The position numbers and the translations under genes were made by a program. 43,511 nucleotides of DNA from Bacteroidota bacterium (GTDB lineage: Bacteria > Bacteroidota > Bacteroidia > 2-12-FULL-35-15), in the NCBI GenBank assembly GCA_003151815.1, contig PLYN01000043.1, forward strand, positions 1 to 43,511, read 5' to 3'. Positions 1 through 7,975 of the stretch are shown here, piece after piece (positions within the stretch are counted from its first letter, which is position 1; each line of letters starts with the position of its first letter). The notes beneath the pieces were generated by a model that was not told the DNA's origin, searched no databases, and was given only the letters and a program-made list of their open reading frames with translations.

Positions 1-21
1 TCCCTTAACTAAACGACATTG

Positions 22-60
22 TTCGCTCGAAGTGACAGCGCGCGGTTCATTTCGAGCGAA
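22..60. repeat. Inverted repeat, TTCGAGCGAA family
   Basis: Arms at 22-35 and 47-60 are complementary at 13 of 14 positions around an 11-base spacer. The right arm continues into GTCGAGAAAC (61-70). The same words recur at 37259-37315 and, shortened, at 40746-40761, so this is a dispersed family and not a chance hairpin. No coding gene lies in 1-180. Confidence 0.7.
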
Positions 61-131
61 GTCGAGAAACGAGCTGGGCATATTAAAACCAACTTTTTTT
101 AACTTTTAAATATTCACAAACACTACTAAAT

Positions 132-163
132 AAAAAACTCCCAAAAATTTTGGGAGTTTTTTT
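132..163 (-). terminator. Rho-independent terminator, possibly bidirectional
   Basis: A stem with CTCCC (138-142) pairing GGGAG (152-156), extended by A/T pairs, is flanked by A and T runs on both sides. It lies 18 bp past the stop of the minus-strand zinc-ribbon gene and would end the nif3/zinc-ribbon transcript. Its symmetry would also stop plus-strand transcripts. Confidence 0.75.
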
Positions 164-180
164 ACTTGTTCAAATTCAAT

Positions 181-945
181 TTATACTTTTTCAAGTTTCC
201 CTGTTAAGATGTCGGCATCTACTAATATTCTACCGCAATGTTCACAAACGATTACTTTTTTATGAGTACGAATATCTAATTGACGTTGTGGTGGGATCTT
301 ATTGAAGCAACCACCGCAAGCATCACGCTCAACAGTAACAACTCCCAGTCCATTGACCACATTTGTACGAATACGTTTGTATGCATTCAATAAACGTTCA
401 TCAATAACACCTTCGGCACCTTTTGATTTTTTCAATAATGCTGATTCTTCTTTTTCTGTTTCAGCAACGATATCTTCTAATTCTTTTCTCTTAAATTTAA
501 GATCTTTTTGACGGCTAACCAACTCCTCTTCAGATTGAGCAGCAATTTCTTTTTTAGAAACAATGTTTGCTTTGTATTCTTTGATACGTTTTTCAGCCAA
601 TTGAATTTCCAGATTTTGGAATTCTATTTCCTTAGTAATAGAATCATATTCGCGGTTATTGCGTACTTTACTTTGTTGCGTTTCATACTTTTTAATTAAA
701 AGCTGAGCTTCTTTCATTACATTTTTCTTTTCTGTAATTGATTCTTCAAGCGTTTTTAATTCTTCCGTAAAGTTAGCGATGCGAGTTTCCAGACCGGCTA
801 CTATATCTTCAAAATCTCTAACTTCCAAAGGTAATTCACCTCTAACGATTCTGATTTTATCAATCTTGGAGTCGATTTGTTGTAATTCAAACAACGCTTT
901 CAACTTTTCCTCTACAGAGATCTCTTCAGTTTTAGCTTTTGCCAT
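181..945 (-). CDS. C4-type zinc-ribbon coiled-coil protein (CT398/DUF164-like)
   Basis: The 254-residue protein has a long charged helical region (about residues 10-180, rich in K, E and Q) predicted to form a coiled-coil hairpin. A C-terminal zinc ribbon follows, with CGGC near residue 210 and CEHCG near residue 235, giving two CxxC pairs. This matches the zf-RING_7/CT398 family, whose members are proposed to bind nucleic acid or secretion components; the exact role is unknown. The gene starts 2 bp after the stop of the upstream nif3-like gene, so the two are almost certainly co-transcribed, an arrangement often seen in Bacteroidota. A terminator follows. Confidence 0.9.
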   Translation of the reverse strand: MAKAKTEEISVEEKLKALFELQQIDSKIDKIRIVRGELPLEVRDFEDIVAGLETRIANFTEELKTLEESITEKKNVMKEAQLLIKKYETQQSKVRNNREYDSITKEIEFQNLEIQLAEKRIKEYKANIVSKKEIAAQSEEELVSRQKDLKFKRKELEDIVAETEKEESALLKKSKGAEGVIDERLLNAYKRIRTNVVNGLGVVTVERDACGGCFNKIPPQRQLDIRTHKKVIVCEHCGRILVDADILTGKLEKV

Positions 946-947
946 TT

Positions 948-2045
948 TTATAAATATTTAATTGGATTCGTATTGATTTTTGATATAAGGAGTGCAAATG
1001 TATTAAATTTTTTCCTTAAAATCTCATAAAATAATTCGTTTGTATATTGCTCACTCTCATAATGGCCTATATCGGCAATGATGATGCGGTTTTCGGCATC
1101 AAAAAACTGATGGTATTTAAAATCGGCCGTTATGAATATATCCGCTTCATTTTTTATAGCATCGGCAAGTAAAAAACTACCTGCCCCACCGCATACTGCG
1201 ACTCTTTTTATTTTTTTATCGCGCAAAGCTGTATAACGAATACCTTCCGCTTTCATGACTTTTTTAATATTTTTTAAAAAATCCATTTCATTCATCTCAG
1301 CATCTAATTCACCTATAATGCCCGCTCCCACTCTATAATTGATATTGGTTATCGGGAATAGGTCATAAGCAACCTCTTCATAAGGATGAGCTGCACAAAG
1401 TGCTTTTATCAATTCCGATTCACTGTGTGCAGGATAAATTGTTTCAATCCTTACTTCATTTTCCTGATGTTGTTTGCCTTGCTCACCAACGTATGGGTTA
1501 GCACCTTCGCCTGCACGGAAGGTTCCGATGCCCGAAGAAGTAAAACTGCATTCATCATAATTGGCTATATGTCCTGCTCCGACTTTAAACAGGGCTATTC
1601 GTATCTCTTCCGCTTTATCTTCCGGACAGTATGTGACTAATTTTTTTAAAGTCGCTCCTTTGGATGGTGCTAATACCTTACAATTGATCAGTCCTAATTT
1701 TTCAGCAATTTTCGCATTTACACCATTATGAACATTATCCAAATTAGTATGAGCTGCATAAATAGCAATGTTATTTTGGATGGCTTTAATGATAACCCGC
1801 TCCACGTAATTGTTGCCATTGAATTTCTTTAAACCTGAAAACACAATGGGATGATGCGCTATCACTAGATTACAACCGTTTGCAATGGCTTCGTCAATAA
1901 CTTCTTCAGTGCTATCCAAACAGATGAGCCCCGATGTTATTTCCATATTTTTGTTGCCACAAATTAACCCTGCATTATCATAACTTTCCTGATAAGCCAA
2001 AGGGGCAAAGCTTTCTAAGCAATCTGTTATTTCTTTTAATTTCAT
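948..2045 (-). CDS. Nif3-like dinuclear metal centre protein (GTP cyclohydrolase I type 2-like)
   Basis: The 365-residue protein has the metal-ligand signature of the Nif3/YqfO family: H64-H65 in IAHHP, D103 in HTNLDN, and a C-terminal DIGHYESEQ supplying the last His and Glu. The middle (about residues 125-235) is the inserted PII/CutA-like domain seen in the long YqfO-type members, including HPYEEVAYD. Family members form hexameric toroids with two metals per subunit. The biochemical role is unsettled, and the annotation as GTP cyclohydrolase or 'NIF3' is by homology only. It is the first gene of a two-gene operon with the zinc-ribbon gene. Confidence 0.93.
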   Translation of the reverse strand: MKLKEITDCLESFAPLAYQESYDNAGLICGNKNMEITSGLICLDSTEEVIDEAIANGCNLVIAHHPIVFSGLKKFNGNNYVERVIIKAIQNNIAIYAAHTNLDNVHNGVNAKIAEKLGLINCKVLAPSKGATLKKLVTYCPEDKAEEIRIALFKVGAGHIANYDECSFTSSGIGTFRAGEGANPYVGEQGKQHQENEVRIETIYPAHSESELIKALCAAHPYEEVAYDLFPITNINYRVGAGIIGELDAEMNEMDFLKNIKKVMKAEGIRYTALRDKKIKRVAVCGGAGSFLLADAIKNEADIFITADFKYHQFFDAENRIIIADIGHYESEQYTNELFYEILRKKFNTFALLISKINTNPIKYL

Positions 2046-2286
2046 TTATTCTGATATTACATTTTGTCACGAATTTACAAATTATTTAATCAGAAGATAG
2101 TATTCAGAAGGTAGAAGAAAAAAGTACGAGATGAATTAACATTATTTATTGATTTGAATATTCATATTATCATTCTTTCTCGTTCCATCCTACATATTTC
2201 TATTATTATTTTATTCCTACTTCCATATTCTAAGTTCTCACTTCTGTCTTCTATTTTCTTTCCCAAAAAAATCGTATTTTTAACCG

Positions 2287-3381
2287 ATGAAATTTTTAAA
2301 AATTATTCTATTTCCTTTCTCGATCGCCTACGGTGCAATCTTGTCTTTGCGGAATAAATTATATGATTGGGGAGTGTTTTCATCTACAGAATTTGAGATC
2401 CCAATCATTTCAGTTGGTAATTTAAGTGTTGGGGGAACAGGGAAAACGCCACACATTGAGTATTTGATCCGACTGCTTAGTCCCGAATTTGATTTGGCAA
2501 CATTGAGCCGTGGCTATGGAAGAAAAACAAAAGGATTTGTTTTATCCGACATGCAATCAACTACCGCGGATATTGGAGATGAGCCACTTCAATTCAAAAA
2601 TAAATACAATGCTATTCACGTGGCAGTTGATGCAAAGCGGGTAAATGGAATAACAAAGATCATCGAACTTTTCCCTTCTGTACAATCCATTTTATTAGAT
2701 GACGCTTTTCAGCACCGAGCTGTTAAACCAGGCTTATCAATAGTTTTGACTGATTTCAGCAATTTGTATCTCAATGATCATGTTGTCCCAACAGGTACCC
2801 TGCGTGAATTCCGTTCAGGAATAAAACGAGCAGATATTATTATTGTAACCAAATGCCCGAAAATATTAGTCCCTATTGAACGCAAACGCCTGATGAAAGA
2901 AATGAATCCCTTGCCTCATCAAACCATCTATTTTTCATTTATAAAATATAGCGAGTTTCTACTTTTGAACTCGGAAAAGAAAAACCCTGTTTCAAAATCC
3001 TATTATTCAGAACACAATTATTCTATCCTACTTCTAACAGGAATCGCTAATACGCAACCTCTGGAACAGTATTTGCGAACCAAAGTAAAAACTGTTATTC
3101 CTGTTAAATTCCCTGACCATCATCAATTCACAAAAAGTGATCTGGGACTTGTTCAGAAAACATTCCACTCGATTCCTACTGAAAATAAAATTATTCTAAC
3201 CACTGAAAAAGACGCAATGCGTTTGAAATTACCTGAATTTTCAGCTATTTTGGATACTCTCCCTATTTTTTACATGCCGATAGAAATTGATTTTTACGAG
3301 CATGAAAAAGAACAATTCAACGAACAAATTTTACATTATGTTAGAGCAAATCAAAAGCACAGCAGCGTTTATTCAAAGTAA
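2287..3381 (+). CDS. lpxK: Tetraacyldisaccharide 4'-kinase
   Basis: LpxK phosphorylates the 4' position of the lipid A disaccharide at the inner membrane. The 364-residue protein has a hydrophobic N-terminal helix (about 1-22), a P-loop SVGGTGKTP at residues 47-55, the LSRGYGRKTKGF segment just after it, and the LLDDAFQHR motif that is characteristic of LpxK. Length is normal for Bacteroidota. The ATG at 2287 gives the expected N-terminal membrane anchor. The 3' end overlaps the next gene by 44 bp. Two other lipid A genes (12220, 33032) lie elsewhere in the window and are not in one operon with it. Confidence 0.95.
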   Translation: MKFLKIILFPFSIAYGAILSLRNKLYDWGVFSSTEFEIPIISVGNLSVGGTGKTPHIEYLIRLLSPEFDLATLSRGYGRKTKGFVLSDMQSTTADIGDEPLQFKNKYNAIHVAVDAKRVNGITKIIELFPSVQSILLDDAFQHRAVKPGLSIVLTDFSNLYLNDHVVPTGTLREFRSGIKRADIIIVTKCPKILVPIERKRLMKEMNPLPHQTIYFSFIKYSEFLLLNSEKKNPVSKSYYSEHNYSILLLTGIANTQPLEQYLRTKVKTVIPVKFPDHHQFTKSDLGLVQKTFHSIPTENKIILTTEKDAMRLKLPEFSAILDTLPIFYMPIEIDFYEHEKEQFNEQILHYVRANQKHSSVYSK

Positions 3382-4150
3382 AATTTCGATCCAGCCTGAA
3401 ATAGGAATCATACTGGGCACAGGCCTTGGCGGCTTGGTGAAAGAAATAACTATTAAACATTCTATCAATTATGAAGACATTCCAAACTTCCCTGTTTCAA
3501 CAGTAGAAGGTCATTCAGGTAAATTAATTTTTGGTGAACTGGGTGGTAAAAATGTGGTTGCGATGCAAGGTCGATTCCATTATTACGAAGGATATGACAT
3601 GAAGCAAGTTACATTTCCTGTGAGAGTAATGAAATGTTTAGGCATACAAAAGCTCTTTGTTTCCAATGCAGCAGGAGGTGTCAATGCAAATTTTGAAATT
3701 GGTGATCTGATGATCATCAATGATCATATCAATATGTTTCCATCCAATCCGCTTATCGGAAAAAACATTCCTGAATGGGGTCCTCGCTTTCCAGATATGA
3801 GCGATGTGTATGATAAAAACATTATTGAAAAAGCAAAAAAAATAGCGGCTAAAAATAATATCAACGTGCAGGAAGGTGTGTATCTGGGCTTATCCGGACC
3901 AACATTTGAAACACCTGCCGAATATAAATTTATTCAAATTATTGGTGCTGATGCTGTTGGTATGAGTACCGTTCCTGAAATTATTGTTGCGCGACACATG
4001 AGCATTCCTTGTTTTGCAATGTCTATCATTACTGATTTAGGCGTAGCAGGAAGAATTGTAAAAGTAACACACGAGGATGTGATCGAAGCGGCTGCAAAAG
4101 CAGAGATAAAAATGACGCTTATCATGAAAGAGTTGATTAGGGAATTGTAA
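3338..4150 (+). CDS. Purine nucleoside phosphorylase
   Basis: The protein catalyses phosphorolysis of purine nucleosides in purine salvage. Visible family motifs are GIILGTGLGG (phosphate loop), VEGHSG, MQGRFHYYEGY, SNAAGGVN, GPTFETPAEY and GADAVGMSTVPE, all typical of the trimeric PNP class (PunA/DeoD type II). I start it at the ATG at 3338 (MLEQIKS, 270 residues). An upstream in-frame ATG at 3287 would add 17 residues with no homology value and lies deeper inside lpxK. The reading frame overlaps lpxK by 44 bp, suggesting translational coupling. The nearest functional relative in the window is the deoxynucleoside kinase at 40059. Confidence 0.95.
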   Translation: MLEQIKSTAAFIQSKISIQPEIGIILGTGLGGLVKEITIKHSINYEDIPNFPVSTVEGHSGKLIFGELGGKNVVAMQGRFHYYEGYDMKQVTFPVRVMKCLGIQKLFVSNAAGGVNANFEIGDLMIINDHINMFPSNPLIGKNIPEWGPRFPDMSDVYDKNIIEKAKKIAAKNNINVQEGVYLGLSGPTFETPAEYKFIQIIGADAVGMSTVPEIIVARHMSIPCFAMSIITDLGVAGRIVKVTHEDVIEAAAKAEIKMTLIMKELIREL

Positions 4151-4158
4151 ATTTTTCT

Positions 4159-4362
4159 AACCACATAGAAACATAGATATTTTATTCAGTTAGTGTATTA
4201 AATAAAATTAGTATTACATAGGAAAATAAATTTTCAGCATAGAATTTAACACTCATGTGCCATTTGAAGCAAGGCTTCAAAACTATGTAAAACTTTAAAA
4301 CAATTCAATTCAATCTATTACATGTTGTTTAGAAATCAATTATCCTATGTTTCTATGTGGTT
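4159..4362. mobile_element. 204-bp element with 18-bp terminal inverted repeats (MITE-like)
   Basis: The left end at 4159-4176 (AACCACATAGAAACATAG) is the exact reverse complement of 4345-4362. Pairing stops sharply on both the inner and outer sides. Inside is a perfect 8-bp hairpin, TTTGAAGC/GCTTCAAA, at 4263-4281. No transposase or open frame fills it. It sits between the phosphorylase stop and the M1 peptidase, and its right end contains the candidate start codons of that gene. No target-site duplication is obvious. Confidence 0.7.
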
Positions 4363-6310
4363 TAAACCAAACCTAACAAGTCTATTACTATTCATAATTT
4401 CCATTTTATGTTTATCTAAAATAGCTAAGGCACAACAAAGCGTTTTCTCAGTAGATGAAATACCTGCTATGGAACAAAAAGCACATGAAGGAAAAACAAA
4501 ATCTCTTTCATCCGGTGTTGGTAGTAATTATGATTTAAAATATCATCGTTGTGTTTGGGAGATCGACCCTGCCGTAAGTTTTATAAAAGGAAATATTACA
4601 TCTTATTTTAAGACAATAATAAATGGATTCAATCAAATGGAATTTGATTTTACAACAACACTTACCGTTGATTCGATAATGTATCACGGTAATTCAATTT
4701 CATTCACACAACAATCAAGCGATGTTTTACAAATCAATATCCCTTCAATCATTCCCATCAACACCTTGGATTCGGTAACCGTTTTTTATCAAGGCATCCC
4801 TCCAAATGATGACACCGCTTCTTTTTATAGAACAACACATAACGGAACGCCAATTATCTGGACCTTATCCGAACCTTTTGGTGCCAAAGATTGGTGGCCA
4901 TGCAAACAAAGTTTAACTGATAAAATAGATTCACTGGATATTATTGTAACAACTCCTCAACAAAATAAAGTTGGAAGTAATGGCATTTTACTTTCCACAA
5001 TTTTATCAGGAAACAATATTACTTATCATTGGAAAACAAAATATGCAATTGCTGCCTATCTTGTAGGGATCGCGGTAACCAACTACTCCAGCTATTCTGA
5101 TTTTGTACTACTGCAAAACGGCGATTCACTCGAAGTGTTAAATTATGTATATCCTGAAAATCTAGCAACAGCACAATCTCAATCACAGGATATCATAAAC
5201 ATTATTAAGTTTTATGACAGCCTCACGATTGAATATCCGTTTTCAAAAGAAAAATACGGACACGCGCAATTTAACTGGAGCGGAGGAATGGAGCATCAAA
5301 CAATGACCTTCCTCAACAATTTTAATCATGCGTTAATGGCTCATGAATGCGCGCATCAATGGTTTGGTGACCATGTTACATGTGCTTCCTGGCAAGACAT
5401 CTGGCTCAATGAAGGTTTTGCAACCTATTTTGAAGGTTTAACAGAGGAGCGTTATTTCCCAAATACCTGGATGGCATGGAAGCAGCAGAAAATTACAAAC
5501 ATTACTTCTTTGCCTGGAGGTTCCGTTTTATGTGATGATACTACTTCAGCAAAAAGAATATTTAGCGGAAGATTATCCTACGACAAAGGAGCTTATGTAT
5601 TGCACATGCTTCGCAGGAAGTTAGGCGACTCCCTCTTTTTTTTATCACTTAAAAATTATTTGAACGATTCTCTCCTTGCAGGAAATTATGCTCATACTAT
5701 AGCATTGATAAATCATTTAGAAGCAACAAGCGGTCAAAGTCTGTCCGGATTTTTTAATGATTGGTATTATAGTCAAGGATATCCATCTTACCATATTGTA
5801 TGGAATCAATCGGGAAGTGCCGTTACATTAACAGTTGATCAAACACAATCACATTCATCGGTTTCATTTTTTGAAATGCCTATAGAGATACTGTTTATTG
5901 GTCAAACAAAAGACACAACCATTATTTTTGACCATACGTATTCGGCGCAAATTTTTTCTGCAACTATTAATTTTCCGATCACAAGAGTGAAGTTCGATCC
6001 TGAATTACGAATCATATCAGCAGGAAATACTATTACAGAAAAACAGGAATATATTTCTGATGACAATCAAGTTACCGTTTATCCAAATCCAACAAAAGAC
6101 GTTTTAAATATTTTGTTGTTGAATAATGCCAACACCGTTGAATACTTTGAAATAACAGACGATTCAGGTAAAACAATTTTTAAATCCGATACTTATTCAG
6201 GTACTCAAAAATTAATAACAATCAGTACAAGTTCATTTAGTAAAGGAACATACTTTATCAAACTTGTTCTGAAATCAGGAATGAATTTTAAATCGTTTGT
6301 AAAATTGTAG
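4322..6310 (+). CDS. Secreted M1-family aminopeptidase with T9SS sorting domain
   Basis: A zinc metallopeptidase of the M1 (aminopeptidase N-like) family. GGMEH at 321-325 is the equivalent of the GxMEN substrate-binding motif. HECAH at 341-345 with E364 is the HExxH-18x-E zinc site. The last about 80 residues, from VTVYPNPTKDVLNIL near 583, form a T9SS type A sorting domain, so the product should be exported across the outer membrane and surface-attached or released. The start is uncertain: ATG at 4322 or ATG at 4355. The latter gives the better signal peptide (MWFKPN, then a hydrophobic run, cut after KAQQ). Both lie within the terminal-repeat element, so the original start may have been replaced by it. 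Confidence 0.92.
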   Translation: MLFRNQLSYVSMWFKPNLTSLLLFIISILCLSKIAKAQQSVFSVDEIPAMEQKAHEGKTKSLSSGVGSNYDLKYHRCVWEIDPAVSFIKGNITSYFKTIINGFNQMEFDFTTTLTVDSIMYHGNSISFTQQSSDVLQINIPSIIPINTLDSVTVFYQGIPPNDDTASFYRTTHNGTPIIWTLSEPFGAKDWWPCKQSLTDKIDSLDIIVTTPQQNKVGSNGILLSTILSGNNITYHWKTKYAIAAYLVGIAVTNYSSYSDFVLLQNGDSLEVLNYVYPENLATAQSQSQDIINIIKFYDSLTIEYPFSKEKYGHAQFNWSGGMEHQTMTFLNNFNHALMAHECAHQWFGDHVTCASWQDIWLNEGFATYFEGLTEERYFPNTWMAWKQQKITNITSLPGGSVLCDDTTSAKRIFSGRLSYDKGAYVLHMLRRKLGDSLFFLSLKNYLNDSLLAGNYAHTIALINHLEATSGQSLSGFFNDWYYSQGYPSYHIVWNQSGSAVTLTVDQTQSHSSVSFFEMPIEILFIGQTKDTTIIFDHTYSAQIFSATINFPITRVKFDPELRIISAGNTITEKQEYISDDNQVTVYPNPTKDVLNILLLNNANTVEYFEITDDSGKTIFKSDTYSGTQKLITISTSSFSKGTYFIKLVLKSGMNFKSFVKL

Positions 6311-6335
6311 CGAAATAAAAATGATGTGTTGATGA

Positions 6336-6428
6336 GAAGATGTGCTGATGAGAAAATTATAGTATTAATTAGAGAGCTTTTTTACTTTCCTTTTTCGCTA
6401 AAACCTAATACAAAATCAGCACATCTTC
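6336..6428. repeat. Inverted repeat, GATGTGCTGAT family
   Basis: GAAGATGTGCTGAT at 6336-6349 is the exact reverse complement of 6415-6428, with a 65-base spacer. A degenerate further copy (GATGTGTTGATG) sits just upstream at about 6323-6334. The same words occur at 12968-13030. Non-coding, between the M1 peptidase stop and the gatB promoter region. Confidence 0.7.
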
Positions 6429-6444
6429 AAATTTATTTTTTTTG

Positions 6445-6453
6445 TATCTTTCG
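6445..6453 (+). promoter_or_regulatory. Possible gatB promoter -7 box
   Basis: TATCTTTCG resembles the Bacteroidetes -7 consensus TAnnTTTG, with C for G at the eighth base, and lies 24 bp before the gatB ATG. No clear -33 TTG is seen at the right distance, so this is tentative. Confidence 0.3.
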
Positions 6454-6476
6454 CCTTTCAATCAGGATAGATAAAA

Positions 6477-7964
6477 ATGAATATTTACGATAAGTACGAA
6501 ACAGTTATTGGCTTAGAAGTTCACGCACAGTTATCAACGAAGAGTAAAGCATACTCCGGCGATTCAACTGAATTCGGTGTACTACCCAATACGAATGTAA
6601 GCCCAATATCCTTGGGGCATCCTGGCACTTTACCCAAAACAAATAAAAAAGTAATTGAGTATGCCGTTCGTTTAGGTTTGGCCTGCAAATGTACTATCCG
6701 TGAGTATAACGAGTATGCAAGAAAAAATTATTTTTATGCCGATTTGCCTAAAGGTTATCAGATAACTCAAGATAAAACTCCTATTTGTACCGGCGGTTAC
6801 ATCACCATTAAAACCTCACCCCCAACCCCTCTCCAATTGGAGAGGGGAGAATCGAGCGAGGTAGAAAAAAACATCAACATCACCCGTATTCACATGGAAG
6901 AAGATGCCGGAAAAAGTATTCACGACATAGATCCGTTCGATACCTTGATCGATTTAAACCGTGCGGGTGTTGCGTTGGTGGAAATTGTTAGTGAGCCTGA
7001 AATGCGCAGTGGTGAGGAAGCCTATAAATATTTAACAGAAGTTCGCAAACTTGTACGTTACCTTGAAATTTGTGATGGTAATATGGAAGAGGGAAGTTTG
7101 CGTTGTGATGCCAATGTTTCCGTACGATTAAAAGGCACTACCGCTTTCGGGAAACGTTGCGAAGTAAAAAACATGAACTCCATTCGTAATGTGCAACGTG
7201 CTATTGAATTCGAAGCAAAACGTCAGATCGAAGCACTCGAAAATGGTGAAGAGATCAGTCAGGATACCCGCAGTTTTAATGCCGTAACAGGCACTACATT
7301 TGTATTGCGCAGCAAAGAGATGGCAAATGATTACCGCTATTTTCCTGAGCCGGATTTACAGCCGGTAATTATATCTCAAGAATACATTGCTAAAATAAAA
7401 AACTCGTTACCTCCTTTGCCAAACGAATTATATAAAAAATATATCAATTTAGGTTTATCAACCTATGATGCAGGTGTATTAACCGATTCAAAAGAAATTG
7501 CTTTGTATTTTGAAGAAATAATTTCAAAAACCAAAAATGTAAAATCGGCCGCCAACTGGCTAACGGTGCAAATTAAATCATATTTGAATGATAATGCATT
7601 ACACATTTCTGATTTTAAGATACGTCCAAAGCGCATGGCTGAATTAGTTGATTTTATTGAAGGTGGAAAGGTAAGTCACACCATTGCAATTCAAAAAATA
7701 TTTCCAATTATGATTGAGGATCAGAATAAATCACCATCTCAAATTGCGGAAGAAAATAATTGGATACAGGAAAGCGATAGTGGTGCATTAACCGAATTTG
7801 TTAAACAAGCCATTGCAAAATATCCTGAAAAAGTGATTGAATATAAAAATGGAAAAACAACTTTATTAGGATTATTTATGGGTGAAGTAATGAAACTATC
7901 AAAGGGGAAAGCCGACCCTAAAATAACGACTGAACTTGTGAAAGAAATGTTAGAAAAAAAGTAA
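6477..7964 (+). CDS. gatB: Asp/Glu-tRNA amidotransferase subunit B, with an in-frame repeat insertion
   Basis: GatB is the kinase and tRNA-binding subunit that converts Glu-tRNA(Gln) or Asp-tRNA(Asn) to the amidated form. The N-terminal ETVIGLEVHAQL and the DLNRAGVALVEIVSEP signature (159-174) identify it, and the C-terminal YqeY-like tail is complete. gatA and gatC are not in the window. At residues about 113-129 (6814-6862) the chain carries TSPPTPLQLERGES, encoded by a palindromic repeat. It lies between ICTGGYITIK and NINITRIHMEEDAGK, where I recall relatives having only a short linker. The 495-residue length is slightly above what I recall as usual (about 480-485). The frame stays open, so the protein is probably functional. 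It starts a plus-strand run of four genes. Confidence 0.96.
   Translation: MNIYDKYETVIGLEVHAQLSTKSKAYSGDSTEFGVLPNTNVSPISLGHPGTLPKTNKKVIEYAVRLGLACKCTIREYNEYARKNYFYADLPKGYQITQDKTPICTGGYITIKTSPPTPLQLERGESSEVEKNINITRIHMEEDAGKSIHDIDPFDTLIDLNRAGVALVEIVSEPEMRSGEEAYKYLTEVRKLVRYLEICDGNMEEGSLRCDANVSVRLKGTTAFGKRCEVKNMNSIRNVQRAIEFEAKRQIEALENGEEISQDTRSFNAVTGTTFVLRSKEMANDYRYFPEPDLQPVIISQEYIAKIKNSLPPLPNELYKKYINLGLSTYDAGVLTDSKEIALYFEEIISKTKNVKSAANWLTVQIKSYLNDNALHISDFKIRPKRMAELVDFIEGGKVSHTIAIQKIFPIMIEDQNKSPSQIAEENNWIQESDSGALTEFVKQAIAKYPEKVIEYKNGKTTLLGLFMGEVMKLSKGKADPKITTELVKEMLEKK
6814..6862 (+). repeat. In-frame palindromic repeat inside gatB (copy A)
   Basis: CCTCACCCCCAACC leads into a perfect 22-bp palindrome at 6826-6847 (half-site CCCCTCTCCAA and its complement), followed by GAGAATCGAGCGAGG. 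The palindrome is identical to the one in lysA at 40979-41000. Diverged relatives are at 9121 and 16871. The first base of the palindrome is codon position 2 of gatB, and the core reads PLQLERG. Confidence 0.85.
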
Positions 7965-7975
7965 ACAGAATAAAA

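Noticed and set aside
3287-3337. 17-codon extension of the purine nucleoside phosphorylase
   Set aside because: It lies wholly within lpxK coding sequence. The start at 3338 gives the usual N terminus shortly before the GIILGTGLGG loop.
6814-6862. gatB repeat as a sequencing or assembly error
   Set aside because: The frame is intact on both sides, the flanks are conserved GatB, and the same pattern is seen independently in lysA.
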